A program made the position numbers and the translations under genes. A stretch of DNA of 32,283 nucleotides from positions 1 through 32,283 of the forward strand of contig VGER01000021.1 in assembly GCA_016869235.1 (NCBI GenBank), read 5' to 3'. Position 1 is the first letter of the stretch. The number at the start of each line of letters is the position of its first letter. Shown in pieces: positions 1 through 10,384 of the stretch. The notes below the pieces were generated by a model that was not told the origin of the DNA, did not search any database, and saw nothing but the letters and a program-made list of their open reading frames with translations. Origin of the DNA: Alphaproteobacteria bacterium (lineage in GTDB: Bacteria; Pseudomonadota; Alphaproteobacteria; UBA2966; CAIVPW01).

Positions 1-1
1 G

Positions 2-160
2 CGGCGCCTGCGCGAAGCGGCGCGCGCCGTGCTGCCGCGCCACGCCGCGCCGGCGCATGACTACGTGCTGATCGGCCGCACCGAGACACTGACCCGCCCT
101 TACCCCGCGCTGCTCGCCGATCTCGAGGGCGCGCTGCGCAAGGTCGGAGCGACGCGCTGA
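2..160 (+). CDS. rnpA: Ribonuclease P protein component, C-terminal part
   Basis: Protein subunit of RNase P, which helps the catalytic RNA mature the 5' end of tRNAs. Only the last 52 codons lie in the window; the frame is open from base 2 and ends at TGA 158-160. The visible part has the family's C-terminal pattern: a basic RRLREAAR helix, then HDYVLIGR and a final Leu/Arg-rich helix ending GATR. The stop codon overlaps the ATG of yidD (TGATG), so the two are translationally coupled. The order rnpA-yidD-yidC is the classical arrangement near rpmH in proteobacteria, which supports the call. The start and the RNA-binding core lie outside the window. Confidence 0.88.
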   Translation, partial: RRLREAARAVLPRHAAPAHDYVLIGRTETLTRPYPALLADLEGALRKVGATR

Positions 161-435
161 TGCTCGCCCAATTCCTTGCCCTGCTGGTGCAGGTCTATCG
201 CTACACCCTGTCGCCGGTGATCGGACCGGCGTGCCGCTACGAGCCGACCTGCTCGGTCTACGCCATCGAGGCGCTGCACAAGCACGGCGCGCTGCGCGGG
301 AGCTGGCTCGCCCTGCGACGCATCGCCCGCTGCCATCCCTGGGGCGGTTTCGGCTACGACCCGGTGCCGCCGGCGCATTCGCATTCCCATTCCGCGGGCG
401 AGGCGCACGGTCCTGCGGCGCGGCCCCGCCCCTAG
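160..435 (+). CDS. yidD: Membrane protein insertion efficiency factor YidD
   Basis: Small membrane-associated protein that assists YidC-dependent insertion of inner-membrane proteins. The 91-residue product carries the family signature: an N-terminal amphipathic or membrane-associated stretch, then [15 protein letters not shown], a following HG, and [14 protein letters not shown] with the conserved Cys, Arg and DPVP motif. The start overlaps the rnpA stop. After DPVP there is a tail of about 20 residues rich in His, Ser and Ala (HSHSHS), longer than the core family needs and of unknown role. yidC begins 6 bases downstream, consistent with one operon. Confidence 0.93.
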   Translation: MLAQFLALLVQVYRYTLSPVIGPACRYEPTCSVYAIEALHKHGALRGSWLALRRIARCHPWGGFGYDPVPPAHSHSHSAGEAHGPAARPRP

Positions 436-441
436 CGACTC

Positions 442-2163
442 ATGGAACAGAAGAACCTCGTCCTCGCCATCGTCCTGTCGCTGGGCATCCTGATCGGCTT
501 CCAGATCCTGTTCCCGGTGCCGGGGCCGGTGCCGCCGGCGGAGCAGCAGCGCGTCGAGGTGACCGAGACGCCGCCCGCGCCGGCGACTCCCGGGGCGACA
601 CCCGCCACGCCGGCGCTGGTGCAGACGCGCCCCGAGGTGCTGGCCGCGGCGCCTCGCGTCACCATCAACTCACCGCGCCTGTCGGGCTCGCTGTCGCTGG
701 TGGGCGGGCGCATCGACGACCTGCGTCTCAAGGACTATCGCGAGACCATCGACCCGGGCAGCCCGCAGGTTCTGCTGCTGTCGCCGCCGGGCGCGCCCGG
801 CGCGTACTACGGCGAGTTCGGCTGGGTGGCGCCGCAGGGCAGCACCGCGGCGACCCCGGGGCCGGACAGCCGCTGGATGTCCACCAGCACTGAGTTCAGC
901 CCGACCGCGCCGCTCACCATGACCTACGACAACGGCGCCGGCCTGCGCTTCACGCGCATCGTCGAGGTGGACGAGAACTACCTGTTCACGGTGCGCGACC
1001 GCGTCGAGAACACCACCGGCGCGGCGGTGACGCTGTATCCGTACGGCCACGTCTCGCGCACCGGCACGCCGCCGACGCTTGGCTTCTTCATCCTGCACGA
1101 GGGGCCGCTCGGCGTGCTCGAAGAGACCCTGGTCGAGTACTCCTACGAGGACCTGAGGGACGCCGGCGCCGAGACGCACCGCTCGACCGGCGGCTGGCTC
1201 GGCATCACAGACAAGTACTGGCTGGCGGCGGTCATCCCCGATCAGGCTGCGCCCTACGAGGCCGGCTTCCGCTACTCAAACCAGGGCGGCACCGACAACT
1301 ACCAGACCTACTTCCGCCGCGACGCGATGACCATCGCCGCGGGCGGCAACGCCGAGGTGACGCACCGCTTCTTCGCCGGCGCCAAGGAAGTCGCGACGCT
1401 CGAGGCGTACCAGGAGCGCCTCGGCATCCAGCGCTTCGACCTCGCCATCGACTGGGGCTGGTTCTTCTTCCTGACCAAGCCGATCTTCGCCGCCATCGAC
1501 TGGCTCTACCGCCTGTTCGGCAACTTCGGCGTGGCGATCATTGTCTTCACGATCTTCATCCGCATCCTGTTCTTCCCGCTCGCCAACAAGTCGTTCAAGT
1601 CGATGGCGGGCATGCGCAAGATCCAGCCGGAAGTGCTGCGCATCCGCGAGGCGTACGCCAACGATCGCGAGCGCCAGACGCGCGAGATCATGGACCTGTA
1701 CCGCAAGGCGGGCGTCAACCCGCTGTCGGGATGCATGCCGATCCTGTTGCAGATCCCCGTGTTCTTCGCACTCTACAAGGTGCTGTTCGTCACCATCGAG
1801 ATGCGCCATGCGCCGTTCTACGGCTGGATCAAGGACCTGTCGGCGCCCGACCCGACCACCATCTTCAACCTGTTCGGCCTGATCCCGTGGACGCCGCCCG
1901 GCTTCCTGATGATCGGCGTGCTGCCCATCATCATGGGCGTCACCATGTACGTGCAGCAGAAGCTGAACCCGGTGCCGCCGGACCCGATCCAGCAGCGCAT
2001 CTTCATGCTGCTGCCGATCATCTTCACCTTCATCCTGGCACCGTTCCCCGCTGGCCTGGTCCTCTACTGGACCGTCAACAACGTCCTGTCGATGGCCCAG
2101 CAATGGATCATCATCCGCCAGACCGAGGCCGGCGGCGGCGCGAAGGCGAAGTCCGCGACCTAG
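442..2163 (+). CDS. yidC: Membrane protein insertase YidC
   Basis: Inner-membrane insertase of the YidC/Oxa1/Alb3 family; it inserts and folds membrane proteins alone or with the Sec translocon. The 573-residue length is normal for Gram-negative YidC. Residues about 5-27 form the first transmembrane helix, followed by a Pro/Ala-rich linker and the large periplasmic beta-sandwich domain (about residues 70-340). The C-terminal insertase core follows, with several hydrophobic helices. The conserved intramembrane Arg is in FIRILFFPLANKSFKSM, and the cytoplasmic hairpin has MRKIQPEV. The family motif GCMPILLQIPVFFALY is intact. The protein ends with a short basic tail. It is followed by engB after 10 bases. 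Confidence 0.97.
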   Translation: MEQKNLVLAIVLSLGILIGFQILFPVPGPVPPAEQQRVEVTETPPAPATPGATPATPALVQTRPEVLAAAPRVTINSPRLSGSLSLVGGRIDDLRLKDYRETIDPGSPQVLLLSPPGAPGAYYGEFGWVAPQGSTAATPGPDSRWMSTSTEFSPTAPLTMTYDNGAGLRFTRIVEVDENYLFTVRDRVENTTGAAVTLYPYGHVSRTGTPPTLGFFILHEGPLGVLEETLVEYSYEDLRDAGAETHRSTGGWLGITDKYWLAAVIPDQAAPYEAGFRYSNQGGTDNYQTYFRRDAMTIAAGGNAEVTHRFFAGAKEVATLEAYQERLGIQRFDLAIDWGWFFFLTKPIFAAIDWLYRLFGNFGVAIIVFTIFIRILFFPLANKSFKSMAGMRKIQPEVLRIREAYANDRERQTREIMDLYRKAGVNPLSGCMPILLQIPVFFALYKVLFVTIEMRHAPFYGWIKDLSAPDPTTIFNLFGLIPWTPPGFLMIGVLPIIMGVTMYVQQKLNPVPPDPIQQRIFMLLPIIFTFILAPFPAGLVLYWTVNNVLSMAQQWIIIRQTEAGGGAKAKSAT

Positions 2164-2173
2164 GACGCCGCGC

Positions 2174-2824
2174 ATGGTGGACGCGCCGACGCCCGAGGAG
2201 CATGCACGACAACTCGAGCGCGGACGCCTCCTGTTCGCCAAGCCGTGCACCTTCGTGTGGGTGGCGGGCACGGTCGCCGAGCTGCCACCCGACGAGCTGC
2301 CCGAGGTCGCCTTCGCCGGACGATCCAACGTCGGCAAGTCGAGCCTCTTGAACGCTCTCGTCGGCCAGAAGGCGCTCGCCAACGTCTCGCAGACGCCGGG
2401 CCGCACCCAGAAGCTCAACTTCTTCGAGCTCGACGGGCGCCTGCGCCTAGTCGACCTGCCGGGCTACGGCTACGCCAAGGTCGCCAAGGACAAGGTGGAC
2501 GCGTGGACGCAGCTCATCGAGGACTACCTGCGCGGCCGCCCCTCGCTGCGCCGCGCGCTCCTGCTCATCGACGCGCGCGTCGGCATCAAGGACAGCGACG
2601 AGGCGGCGCTCAGAGTGCTGGACGCCGCCGCGGTGGCGACGCGCGTGGTCCTCACCAAGGTGGACAAGGTGAAGGCCGGTGAGCTGGCCGAGCAGAAGGA
2701 CGCCGTGGCGCGGCGCCTGAAGGACCATGCCGCCGCGTTCCCCGAGGTCGCCGTTTCGAGCGCCCAGACTGGCGCGGGCATCGCCGAGCTGCGCGCCGAC
2801 ATCGCTGCGCTGGTCGGCGGCTAG
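2174..2824 (+). CDS. engB: Ribosome biogenesis GTP-binding protein YihA/YsxC (EngB)
   Basis: TRAFAC-class GTPase needed for assembly of the large ribosomal subunit. All G motifs are visible in the 216-residue product: G1 GRSNVGKS (about residues 49-56), the switch region [12 protein letters not shown]3 [11 protein letters not shown]4 TKVDK and G5 SSAQTG. Length fits the family, with a slightly long N-terminus (about 45 residues before the G domain). The chosen ATG gives the expected N-terminal extension and lies 10 bases after the yidC stop, so co-transcription with yidC is likely. The gene ends 73 bases before argB. Confidence 0.95.
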   Translation: MVDAPTPEEHARQLERGRLLFAKPCTFVWVAGTVAELPPDELPEVAFAGRSNVGKSSLLNALVGQKALANVSQTPGRTQKLNFFELDGRLRLVDLPGYGYAKVAKDKVDAWTQLIEDYLRGRPSLRRALLLIDARVGIKDSDEAALRVLDAAAVATRVVLTKVDKVKAGELAEQKDAVARRLKDHAAAFPEVAVSSAQTGAGIAELRADIAALVGG

Positions 2825-2897
2825 GCGGACCCTGGCCCGGCCGGGCGCCTTCCGCTATACGGAGGGCCGCTTTTCCCGCCCTCCGTCGCCAAACGCC

Positions 2898-3842
2898 ATG
2901 CCCAAACCGAAGAAACGGGCCGTCCCCATGCGCAGCCGCGAGCAATGGCTCGAGACGGCCCGCATCCTGTCCGAGGCGCTGCCCTACATGCGGCAGTTCG
3001 CCGGCCAGACCTTCGTCATCAAGTTCGGCGGCCACGCCATGGGCGACGACACGCTGACCGAGACGTTCGCCCGCGACGTGATGCTGCTGAACCAGGTCGG
3101 CATCAACCCGGTGGTGGTGCACGGCGGCGGCCCGCAGATCGGCGACATGCTCAAGCGCCTCGGCATCGAGAGCCGCTTCGAGCGCGGCCTGCGCGTCACG
3201 GACAAGGCCACCGTGGACATCGTCGAGATGGTGCTGGCGGGCTCCATCAATAAGTCGATCGTCAGCGCCATCGAGGAGGCCGGCGGCCACGCCATCGGCA
3301 TCTCGGGCAAGGACGGCAGCTTGGTCGAGGCGCGCAAGCTCAGGACCAAGCGGCCGCCGCGCGGCAGCGTCGAGAAGGCCACCGACCTCGGCTACGTCGG
3401 CGAGCCCACCCGCATCAATCCGCACGTGCTCAACGTGCTGATGAGCACCGACGTGATCCCGGTGGTGGCGCCGATCGGCATCGGCCCGGAGGGCGAGACC
3501 TACAACATCAACGCCGACACCGTGGCGGGCGCCATTGCCGCGGCGATGGGCGCCTCCAAGCTGATCCTCCTCACCGACGTCGAGGGCGTGCTCGACAAGA
3601 ACAAGACCCTGGTGCCGAAGCTCACCGCCAAGGAAGCCAAGGCGATGATCGCCGACGGCACCGCGACCGGCGGCATGATCCCCAAGCTCGAGACGTGCCT
3701 GACCGCGCTCGCCGGCGGCTGCCGGGCGGCGCACATCCTCGACGGCCGCCAGCACCACGTGCTGCTGCTCGAGGTGTTCACCGAGCTCGGCATCGGCACG
3801 ATGATCTCGCCGGACGGGACCGCGCGCCGCAAGAAGTCCTAA
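2898..3842 (+). CDS. argB: Acetylglutamate kinase
   Basis: Phosphorylates N-acetyl-L-glutamate with ATP, the second step of arginine/ornithine synthesis. The 314-residue product shows the amino-acid-kinase fold: [12 protein letters not shown] near the N-terminus (catalytic Lys and Gly loop), [11 protein letters not shown] (substrate loop), the central domain, and [12 protein letters not shown] with [11 protein letters not shown] in the nucleotide-binding half. An in-frame upstream extension to 2727 overlaps engB and has no family character, so it is dropped. ATG 2898 is chosen; ATG 2928 (MRSREQW) is also plausible and would give 304 residues. Neither has a clear Shine-Dalgarno. The TAA stop overlaps the stop of the convergent DUF2336 gene. 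Confidence 0.96.
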   Translation: MPKPKKRAVPMRSREQWLETARILSEALPYMRQFAGQTFVIKFGGHAMGDDTLTETFARDVMLLNQVGINPVVVHGGGPQIGDMLKRLGIESRFERGLRVTDKATVDIVEMVLAGSINKSIVSAIEEAGGHAIGISGKDGSLVEARKLRTKRPPRGSVEKATDLGYVGEPTRINPHVLNVLMSTDVIPVVAPIGIGPEGETYNINADTVAGAIAAAMGASKLILLTDVEGVLDKNKTLVPKLTAKEAKAMIADGTATGGMIPKLETCLTALAGGCRAAHILDGRQHHVLLLEVFTELGIGTMISPDGTARRKKS

Positions 3843-5200
3843 GCCGCGTCCTTCTCCACCAACTCGCGGAAGTAGGTCAGGAACCACTCCATCTCGGCCT
3901 CCGAGAGGGCGAACTTCACGCCGTCGCGGGCATGGATCATGGAGTTGGTCGGCACGCGCGCGACCAGCTGCTGCAGCTTCATCGCACCGCGCGCCGAGAG
4001 GCCCGCCTTCCACGCCGCCGCGGTGGTCGCATTGCCCGAGCGCGAATCGAGCATCTTGTTGACGATGGCGACCGGCACCTGCGCCTTCAGCGCCAACGCC
4101 TCGGCGACCAAGCCGCGCTGGCCGGTCTCGGCCGCCTGCACGATCGCCTCCTCGTTGAGGCGGCCGGAGTCCTCGAGCTTGTGCACCTTGGCGGCGGCCG
4201 ACTCGGCGGCCTGATCGGGGTGCGCCTCGTCTTCCTTGAGGCGCTTCTTCACCGCCTCGTTGACGACCTTGGCCGTTTCCTCGCCGAGGTTGTGCTCGGC
4301 CTGCAGCACCTGCAGCACCGCCGCGCTGACGAACGCGGCGATGCGGCGGATCGCGCCCACCGAGAGCTCGGGCCGGCGCGCCAGCGGCTCGTGCAGCGGC
4401 TCGGCGTGCTCCGCCTTCTCGGCGACGCTATCGAGGGTCTCGGACTTGAACTTCACATTGGGATTGGCGAGCAGCGTCGCGGTGGCGGCGATGTCGTTCG
4501 CGTCGACGATCGCCTTGGCGAGCTCTTGGCTGAGCTTGTTGCGGCGCGCGATCGCCGAAAGTCCGCCCTTGGCGGCGCCGGCGCTGATGATCTCCAACAG
4601 GTCGTGGTCGGTGAGGAGCGGCGAGTACTCCAGGATAGGCGCCGCGACGATCAGCTCCACGTCGCGCGCCAGCTTGGTGATGATCGGCTGCGGCACCTTG
4701 GTGGCGTGTTTGATCTCCTCGGCGATGATGGCGCGCACGCGTGGCAGCTGGTCGCGGGCGAGGATCTGCAGCACCTCGATGGTCGCTTCCTGCAGCCGCT
4801 CGTTCTGCATCCGCGAGATGCCGGGGATGAGGCGGCCGATCTTGAGCGCGAGGTCGCAGCGAACCTCGTCGTCCTTGTCGGTGGCGAGCTTGCGGTCGGC
4901 CTGGCGCGGCGTGGCAATGTTGGCGGCGACGTTGCGGCGCACCTCGGGGTGCGCGTCCTCGGCGAAGAAGTAGAGAATCTCGGGCTGCACGTCCTCGCGC
5001 CCGGCGAGCTCGGAGCGCACATTGGGATCGGGGGCGCTGGCGAGCGTCTTGGCTTCCTCGTAGGTGATGTCCTGCGGGATCAGCTTGCGCCGCGCCGGGG
5101 CCGGCCCTGAGCGCGCCGCGCCCTGGGCGGCGCCAGGAGTGACTCGCTTCAGCGCCACCGGCTTGCTCTTCTTGCGGCCGAAGATGCCGAACAAGGCCAT
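3839..5200 (-). CDS. DUF2336 domain-containing protein
   Basis: Conserved alphaproteobacterial protein of unknown function, 453 residues from the chosen ATG. A GTG 15 bases upstream would add five residues (MVAFA); the [11 protein letters not shown] start looks more natural, but no strong ribosome-binding site decides it. After a basic, Pro/Ala-rich N-terminus of about 45 residues, the protein is alpha-helical with repeated short helical pairs of the type [22 protein letters not shown] and [11 protein letters not shown]. These resemble HEAT-like repeats and suggest a protein-protein interaction scaffold. There are no membrane segments or enzymatic motifs. It converges on argB with a 4-base overlap and diverges from the nucleotidase gene (63-base gap). 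DUF2336 members occur in several copies in many alphaproteobacteria; the role here is unknown. Confidence 0.85.
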   Translation of the reverse strand: MALFGIFGRKKSKPVALKRVTPGAAQGAARSGPAPARRKLIPQDITYEEAKTLASAPDPNVRSELAGREDVQPEILYFFAEDAHPEVRRNVAANIATPRQADRKLATDKDDEVRCDLALKIGRLIPGISRMQNERLQEATIEVLQILARDQLPRVRAIIAEEIKHATKVPQPIITKLARDVELIVAAPILEYSPLLTDHDLLEIISAGAAKGGLSAIARRNKLSQELAKAIVDANDIAATATLLANPNVKFKSETLDSVAEKAEHAEPLHEPLARRPELSVGAIRRIAAFVSAAVLQVLQAEHNLGEETAKVVNEAVKKRLKEDEAHPDQAAESAAAKVHKLEDSGRLNEEAIVQAAETGQRGLVAEALALKAQVPVAIVNKMLDSRSGNATTAAAWKAGLSARGAMKLQQLVARVPTNSMIHARDGVKFALSEAEMEWFLTYFRELVEKDAA

Positions 5201-5263
5201 GGCGAAAGCTACCACGGCGCCGCAGATAGGCTAGTATCCACGCCGCATCCAAGTCGCATTCCC

Positions 5264-6004
5264 ATGGCTCGCATCACCCTCGCCGAGCGCGTTTCCACAG
5301 CGCCCGATCCCGCGGCGCTTGCCCACGTGGACGCGTGGGTGTTCGACCTCGACAACACGCTCTACCCGGTCGCGTGCGGGCCGTATCCGCAGGTCGACCG
5401 GCGCATCCGCGACTTCATCGCCCGCGCCCTTGGGACGGACGAGGTCGAGGCGTATTGCCGCCAGAAGCACTACTTGCACACCTACGGCACCAGCCTCCGG
5501 GGAATGACGCACGAGCACGGCACCGACCCCCAGGAGTTCCTCCGCTACGTCCACGACGTGGACCTGAGCTGCATCCCCACCGATCCAAACCTCGACGCGG
5601 CGCTCGGCCAGCTACCCGGACGCAAGGTCATCTTCACCAACGCCGACGTGCCCTACGCCGAGCGCGTCTTGGACCGCATCGGCATCCGCCGCCACTTTGA
5701 GATGATCTTCGACATCGTCGCCGCCGACTACCTGCCCAAACCGCACCGCGCCAGCTACGAACGCATGCTTGCCGCGGCTGACATCGAACCGCGCCGCTCC
5801 GCCATGATTGAGGACCTGCCGCGCAACCTGGAGCCGGCTGCCGAGCTCGGCATGACCACCGTGTGGGTGAAGAACGACGGCGAATGGGTCATTTCCGACG
5901 AGCGGCGCGACACCCTCAAGCGCCAGTACGCCGAGACGGGCGCCCGCGCCCACCATGTGGTCGAGCACCTCGAGTCCTGGATTTGCGCGGTTGCGGTCCG
6001 GTGA
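5264..6004 (+). CDS. HAD-family pyrimidine 5'-nucleotidase
   Basis: Predicted haloacid-dehalogenase-type phosphatase of the SDT1-like pyrimidine 5'-nucleotidase group, which removes phosphate from pyrimidine nucleoside monophosphates. The 246-residue protein has motif [10 protein letters not shown] (catalytic Asp28 and Asp30), motif II IFTNAD, motif III with Lys in LPKPH, and motif [11 protein letters not shown] (metal-binding Glu-Asp). The helical cap lies between motifs I and II, as in the family. The substrate is inferred from family membership. This gene commonly precedes dapD in alphaproteobacteria. It starts 63 bases from the divergent DUF2336 gene; a TAGTAT-like -10 box is near 5232 but no clear -35 is seen. 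Confidence 0.88.
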   Translation: MARITLAERVSTAPDPAALAHVDAWVFDLDNTLYPVACGPYPQVDRRIRDFIARALGTDEVEAYCRQKHYLHTYGTSLRGMTHEHGTDPQEFLRYVHDVDLSCIPTDPNLDAALGQLPGRKVIFTNADVPYAERVLDRIGIRRHFEMIFDIVAADYLPKPHRASYERMLAAADIEPRRSAMIEDLPRNLEPAAELGMTTVWVKNDGEWVISDERRDTLKRQYAETGARAHHVVEHLESWICAVAVR

Positions 6005-6071
6005 CCGCCGCGCCTATCTTCCCGCGCCGCCAACCGCCGCGTCCTCTGGCACCCTCGTCAAGGAGCTGACC

Positions 6072-6944
6072 GTGAGCCCTGAACGCCTTGCCGCCGCCAT
6101 CGACGGGGCCTGGGAGAACATCAAGTTTATCACGCCGGGCACGCGCGGCACCGTGCGCGACGCGGTGGACGAGGCGCTTGCCGGCCTAGACTCCGGCACC
6201 TTCCGCGTCGCCGAGAAGATCGACGGCAAGTGGGTGACGCACCAGTGGCTGAAGAAAGCCGTGCTGCTTTCCTTCCGCCTCAACGACTCGCAGATATTCC
6301 CCGGCGGCCCGGGCGGCTCGTCCTGGTACGACAAGGTGCGCCCCAAGTTCCAAGGCTGGGACGAGAAACGCTTCCGCGACGCCGGCATCCGCGTGCTTCC
6401 CGGCGCGCAGGTGCGCTACCCCGCCTACATCGCGCCCGGCGCGGTGCTGCTGCCGAGCTTCGTCAACGTCGGCGCCCGCGTCGAGTCGGGGACCATGATC
6501 GACACCTGGGCGACGGTCGGCAGCTGCGCGCAGATCGGCAAGAACTGTCACATCTCGGGCGGCGCCGGCATCGGCGGCGTGCTCGAGCCGGTGCAGGCCG
6601 GACCGGTCATCGTCGAGGACGACGTATTCATCGGCGCGCGCGCCGAGGTCGCCGAGGGAGTTATCGTCGAGAAGGGCTCGGTGCTGTCGATGGGCGTCTA
6701 CATCGGCGCAAGCACGCGCATCATCGATCGCACGACCGGCGAGGTGCACATGGGCCGGGTGCCGGAGTACTCGGTGGTCGTTTCCGGAACGCAGCCGGCC
6801 AAGCCGCTGCCCAACGGCGAGCCGGGGCCTGGCCTCTACTGCGCGGTGATCGTCAAGAAAGCCGACGCCAAGACGCGCTCCAAAACGTCGATCAACGAGC
6901 TGCTGCGCGACGAAGTCTTCGGCGACAACGCCTTGCGGCGATAG
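6072..6944 (+). CDS. dapD: 2,3,4,5-tetrahydropyridine-2,6-dicarboxylate N-succinyltransferase
   Basis: Transfers succinyl from succinyl-CoA to tetrahydrodipicolinate in the succinylase branch of lysine/meso-diaminopimelate synthesis. GTG 6072 is chosen because AAGGAG (6060-6065) lies six bases before it and the product (290 residues, starting [11 protein letters not shown]) matches the family. Earlier in-frame starts overlap the nucleotidase gene. The N-terminal helical domain is followed by left-handed beta-helix hexapeptide repeats ([44 protein letters not shown]) and the C-terminal segment with SINELLRD. dapE follows after 11 bases, so the two consecutive pathway-branch enzymes are probably co-transcribed. 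Confidence 0.96.
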   Translation: MSPERLAAAIDGAWENIKFITPGTRGTVRDAVDEALAGLDSGTFRVAEKIDGKWVTHQWLKKAVLLSFRLNDSQIFPGGPGGSSWYDKVRPKFQGWDEKRFRDAGIRVLPGAQVRYPAYIAPGAVLLPSFVNVGARVESGTMIDTWATVGSCAQIGKNCHISGGAGIGGVLEPVQAGPVIVEDDVFIGARAEVAEGVIVEKGSVLSMGVYIGASTRIIDRTTGEVHMGRVPEYSVVVSGTQPAKPLPNGEPGPGLYCAVIVKKADAKTRSKTSINELLRDEVFGDNALRR

Positions 6945-6955
6945 GGCCGGCAATC

Positions 6956-8095
6956 ATGCCGGCCGCGACCACCATCGATCCCGTTGCGCTGACGCAGGCG
7001 CTCGTGCGCTGCGCGTCGGTGACGCCGCGCGACGAAGGTGCGCTCGACGTTCTTACCCGAGCGCTGGAGCCGTTGGGCTTCACCTGCACGCGTCTCCCGT
7101 ATGGCGAAGGCGTGGAGCGCGTGCACAACCTGTTCGCGCGCGCCGGCACCAGCTCGCCGCACTTCTGCTTCGCCGGCCACACCGACGTGGTGCCGCCGGG
7201 CGCCGAGGCGCAGTGGAGGCATCCGCCGTTCGCGGCGCGCATCGACGGCGGCACGTTGTATGGCCGCGGCACCGCCGACATGAAGGGCGCGATCGCCGCA
7301 TTCGTAGCAGCGGTCGCGCGCGCCGGCACGAGCAAAGGATCCGTCAGCCTGCTCATCACCGGTGACGAGGAAGGGCCGGCGCGCAACGGCACCAAGAAGG
7401 TGCTCGAATGGATGCAGGCCAACGGCCATGTCCCCGACGTCGCCCTGGTGGGCGAGCCGACCAGCCCCGAGCGCCTCGGCCAGGCGATCAAGGTGGGCCG
7501 CCGCGGCTCCATGACCGGACGGCTCGTCGTGCGCGGCATCCAGGGCCACGTCGCCTATCCGCACGTCGCCGACAATCCCATCCCGCGCCTGGTGCGCATG
7601 CTGGCGGCACTCACCGAGAAAGCGCTCGATGAGGGCAGCGAGCGCTTCCAGCCGTCCAACCTGGAAGTCACCACGGTGGATGTCGGCAATCCGGCGACCA
7701 ACGTGATCCCGGCCGAGGCGCGCGCCACCTTCAACATCCGCTTCAACGACCGTCACACATCGGCGAGCCTGGAGACGTGGATCCGCGCCACGCTCGACCG
7801 CGTGTCGCCCAAGTACGAGCTGTCGATCGAGGTGTCGGGGGAATCGTTCCTCACCAAGGCAGGGCCGTTCCCCTTCCTGTTGCGCGACGTGATTGCGGAG
7901 CAATTCGGCGCGCCGCCGGAGCTCAGCACGTCGGGCGGAACGTCGGACGCGCGATTCATCACGCAGTACTGCCCGGTGGCGGAGTTCGGCCTGGTGAGCG
8001 CAACCATCCACAAGGTGGACGAGCGCGTGCCACTCGCCGACCTTGCGGCGCTCACCGAGGCGTACGCCGCCATCCTGCGGCGCTACTTCGCCTGA
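6956..8095 (+). CDS. dapE: Succinyl-diaminopimelate desuccinylase
   Basis: Zinc-dependent M20-family hydrolase that releases succinate from N-succinyl-LL-diaminopimelate. ATG 6956 gives 379 residues, the normal length; longer readings of this frame run back into dapD and are artefacts. Metal and catalytic positions are intact: [10 protein letters not shown] (His75, Asp77), GRGTADMKG (bridging Asp108; Thr where Ala is usual), TGDEEG (catalytic and metal Glu), VGEPTS (Glu167) and TIHKVDE near the C-terminus (His). The dimerisation domain lies between the two halves of the catalytic domain. It forms an operon with dapD and probably with the membrane-protein gene 8 bases downstream. Confidence 0.97.
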   Translation: MPAATTIDPVALTQALVRCASVTPRDEGALDVLTRALEPLGFTCTRLPYGEGVERVHNLFARAGTSSPHFCFAGHTDVVPPGAEAQWRHPPFAARIDGGTLYGRGTADMKGAIAAFVAAVARAGTSKGSVSLLITGDEEGPARNGTKKVLEWMQANGHVPDVALVGEPTSPERLGQAIKVGRRGSMTGRLVVRGIQGHVAYPHVADNPIPRLVRMLAALTEKALDEGSERFQPSNLEVTTVDVGNPATNVIPAEARATFNIRFNDRHTSASLETWIRATLDRVSPKYELSIEVSGESFLTKAGPFPFLLRDVIAEQFGAPPELSTSGGTSDARFITQYCPVAEFGLVSATIHKVDERVPLADLAALTEAYAAILRRYFA

Positions 8096-8103
8096 GCCGG
8101 GCG

Positions 8104-8664
8104 ATGCCGACGCGCGAAGAAGTCGTCGCCGCCGTGCAGGGCGCCCTGCTGCTGGCGCGCTTCGACGCGCGCGGAATGCAGCTGTTCGACAATTCCTTGT
8201 CCGGATTCTGGCGCTCGTTCTTCGCCGCCGTGGTGGCGGTGCCGTTCACCGTGTACTGGCTGGTGGTGAACTACCACGAGACGGAGTATAGCGCTTCGTG
8301 GGTGTTGTTCATCGAAGCCATCCGCTACGTAGTCGGCTGGTCGATCATTCCGTTGATTCTGATTCCGGTCGCGAAGGCGCTGTCGCGCTCCACCGAGTAT
8401 GTTCCGTTCATCATTGCCTACAACTGGTCGATGGTGGTCCAATCGGCGCTGACCTTCGTGCTGGTGGTGGTGGACCAAACCGGCCTGTTGCCGATCGAAG
8501 TGCTGTGGCTGGTCAGCTGGGCGCTGGTCGTCTACCTGGTGGTCTACTTCGTGTTCATCGCCCGCGTGGCCCTGCGGGTTCCGGCCTATGTCGGTGCCGT
8601 ACTCGCAATCTTGTACTACGCGCTGACCCGGACCCTGTGGGAGACGACGCGGCGCTTCCTCTAG
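8104..8664 (+). CDS. Multi-pass membrane protein of unknown function
   Basis: A 186-residue protein that I do not recognise as a named family. After about 35 soluble residues ([21 protein letters not shown]) it has roughly five hydrophobic segments: about residues 39-58 ([17 protein letters not shown]), 65-90, 100-123, 130-155 and 158-178. It is therefore predicted to be an integral inner-membrane protein. There are no catalytic motifs. It starts 8 bases after dapE and is probably read with it. The stop overlaps the truA stop on the other strand (CTAG). The position between dapE and truA suggests a conserved alphaproteobacterial neighbourhood, but the function cannot be read from sequence. 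Confidence 0.82.
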   Translation: MPTREEVVAAVQGALLLARFDARGMQLFDNSLSGFWRSFFAAVVAVPFTVYWLVVNYHETEYSASWVLFIEAIRYVVGWSIIPLILIPVAKALSRSTEYVPFIIAYNWSMVVQSALTFVLVVVDQTGLLPIEVLWLVSWALVVYLVVYFVFIARVALRVPAYVGAVLAILYYALTRTLWETTRRFL

Positions 8665-9431
8665 CTTGCGATGGGGCGCTCGTAGCGCACCTCGGCTAGG
8701 TACAGCCCTACGGGCGGCGCCGTCGGGCCGCAGGCGGCGCGGTCGCGCGCCTCCAGCGCCTTGGTCACGTCGTCGGCCGACCACTTGCCCTCGCCGACCT
8801 GTGCGAGGGTGCCGGCGAGAGCGCGCACCTGATTGTGCAGGAATGAGCGCGCGGCCGCCTCGAGGCGCACCTCATCGCCGTGCCGCGACACCGCCAGCAT
8901 GTCGAGAGTCTTCACCGGTGACTTCGCCTGGCACTGCACCGAGCGGAATGTGGTGAAGTCGTGCTTGCCGATCAGGCGTTGCGCCGCGGCGTGCATCGCC
9001 TGGTCGTCGAGCGGCGGCAGCACGTGCCAGGCGCGATCGCGCTCGAGCGCCAGCGGCGCGACGCGATTGGCGATGCGGTAGACGTAGTGCCGTCCGGTCG
9101 CCGAGAAGCGCGCGTGGAACTCGGGCGGCACCTCCTCGGCCGACAGCACCACGACGTGGCGCGGCCCCGGCGCCTGGCGGCGCAGATGGTCGTTGAGCGC
9201 GCCGCGGATGGTGTGTGGCGACGCGGCGCGCTGCAGATCGAAATGGGCGACCTGCGCCAGCGCGTGCACGCCGGCGTCGGTGCGACCAGCGCCGACGACG
9301 TTCGCCTCCTCGCCGCAGAAGCCGTGTATGGCCCGCTCTACCGCCGCTTGCACGGTATTGGTGTTGTCCTGACGCTGCCAGCCCGCGAACGCGGTGCCGT
9401 CATATTCCAGCACCAGCCGGTAGCGCGGCAT
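8661..9431 (-). CDS. truA: tRNA pseudouridine(38-40) synthase TruA
   Basis: Converts uridines 38-40 in the anticodon stem-loop of many tRNAs to pseudouridine. The 256-residue product has the family N-terminus [17 protein letters not shown], the catalytic motif [14 protein letters not shown] with Asp52, [16 protein letters not shown], and the C-terminal [13 protein letters not shown] motif. It is last in a tight def-fmt-truA operon on this strand; fmt ends 4 bases before its ATG. Its stop overlaps that of the convergent membrane-protein gene. Confidence 0.97.
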   Translation of the reverse strand: MPRYRLVLEYDGTAFAGWQRQDNTNTVQAAVERAIHGFCGEEANVVGAGRTDAGVHALAQVAHFDLQRAASPHTIRGALNDHLRRQAPGPRHVVVLSAEEVPPEFHARFSATGRHYVYRIANRVAPLALERDRAWHVLPPLDDQAMHAAAQRLIGKHDFTTFRSVQCQAKSPVKTLDMLAVSRHGDEVRLEAAARSFLHNQVRALAGTLAQVGEGKWSADDVTKALEARDRAACGPTAPPVGLYLAEVRYERPIAS

Positions 9432-9435
9432 GGCG

Positions 9436-10380
9436 CTAGCGCGCCCCTACCGGCGTGGTCGCAACGTCGAACCGCGTGCCCGGCGGCAGCGCGAAGCCGC
9501 GCAACAGCTCGGCCGCGGTCATCGGCTTCTTGCCCTCGCGCTGCACGTGCAACAGCCGCAGGGCGCCGGTGCCGCAGGCCACGTGGGGCACGTCGTCGAG
9601 GACCGTGCCGGGTGCGCCGCGCAGGGCGGGAGCCGGGTCCGCTTCGAGCAGGCGCACGCGCGTGCCGTTGACCGAGAACCACGCACCGGGCGCCGGCGCG
9701 AAGGCGCGCACCTGGCGGTCGATCTCGACCGCCGGGCGGCGCCAGTCGATCACCGTCTCTGCGTTGGTGATCTTCTTGGCGTAGGTGACGCCTTCGGCGG
9801 GCTGCGGTCGCGGCGTGAGCGTGCCGGCGGCGAGACCGGCGAGCGCCTCGATCATCAACGCGGCGCCGCGCTCGGACAGAGCATCGTGGACGACGCCGGC
9901 GGTCGGCAGCGGCCCGACCGCGACCTCGTCCTCGAGCAGCACCAGGCCGGTGTCGAGCCCCGCGTCCATCTGCATGATGGAGGCGCCGAAGCGCTTGTCG
10001 CCGGCGAGCACCGCGCGCTGGATGGGTGCGGCGCCGCGCCAGCGCGGCAGCAGCGAGGCATGCAGGTTGAGGCAGCCGAACCTCGGCGCCGACAGGATCG
10101 CCGGCGGCAGAATCATGCCGTAGGCAACGACGACGCCGACATCGGCCTGCAACGCAGCGAATCCGGCCTGCGCGACCGGGTCCTTTAGCGTGCGCGGCGT
10201 GAACACGGGAATACCGTTGGTTTCGGCGGTGATCATCACCGGAGACTTCATCTGCCGCTGACCGCGGCCGGCGGGCCGCGGCGGCTGGGTGTAGACGGCA
10301 GCGACGTCGTCGCCGCCGTGCAGGATGGCGCGCAACGTGGGTACGGCGAACTCCGGCGTACCCAGGAAGACGACGCGCAT
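9436..10380 (-). CDS. fmt: Methionyl-tRNA formyltransferase
   Basis: Formylates Met-tRNA(fMet) with 10-formyl-tetrahydrofolate for translation initiation. The 314 residues begin [16 protein letters not shown], the standard family start. The formyl-transfer core is visible as [19 protein letters not shown] (catalytic Asn and His) and MDAGLDTG (catalytic Asp). The C-terminal OB-like tRNA-binding domain follows (about residues 205-310). The gene sits 4 bases after def and 4 bases before truA, a compact operon that places a formylase beside the matching deformylase. Confidence 0.97.
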   Translation of the reverse strand: MRVVFLGTPEFAVPTLRAILHGGDDVAAVYTQPPRPAGRGQRQMKSPVMITAETNGIPVFTPRTLKDPVAQAGFAALQADVGVVVAYGMILPPAILSAPRFGCLNLHASLLPRWRGAAPIQRAVLAGDKRFGASIMQMDAGLDTGLVLLEDEVAVGPLPTAGVVHDALSERGAALMIEALAGLAAGTLTPRPQPAEGVTYAKKITNAETVIDWRRPAVEIDRQVRAFAPAPGAWFSVNGTRVRLLEADPAPALRGAPGTVLDDVPHVACGTGALRLLHVQREGKKPMTAAELLRGFALPPGTRFDVATTPVGAR

Positions 10381-10384
10381 GCCG

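Noticed and set aside
376..432. His-rich tail of YidD as a possible metal-binding domain
   Set aside because: A short HSHSHS run in a disordered tail is weak evidence; reported only within the yidD entry.
1276..2418. Minus-strand ORF of 380 codons under yidC and engB
   Set aside because: Shadow of yidC in a GC-rich genome; composition is atypical and there are no motifs.
2652..4013. Minus-strand ORF of 453 codons across engB and argB
   Set aside because: It is antisense to two certain genes, and its product is a low-complexity Arg/Ala/Gly/His-rich chain with no family features. Such shadows are expected in G/C-rich DNA.
3695..5110. Plus-strand ORF of 471 codons opposite the DUF2336 gene
   Set aside because: The DUF2336 product shows helical repeats and family features; this reading is an Arg/Leu/Gly-rich artefact.
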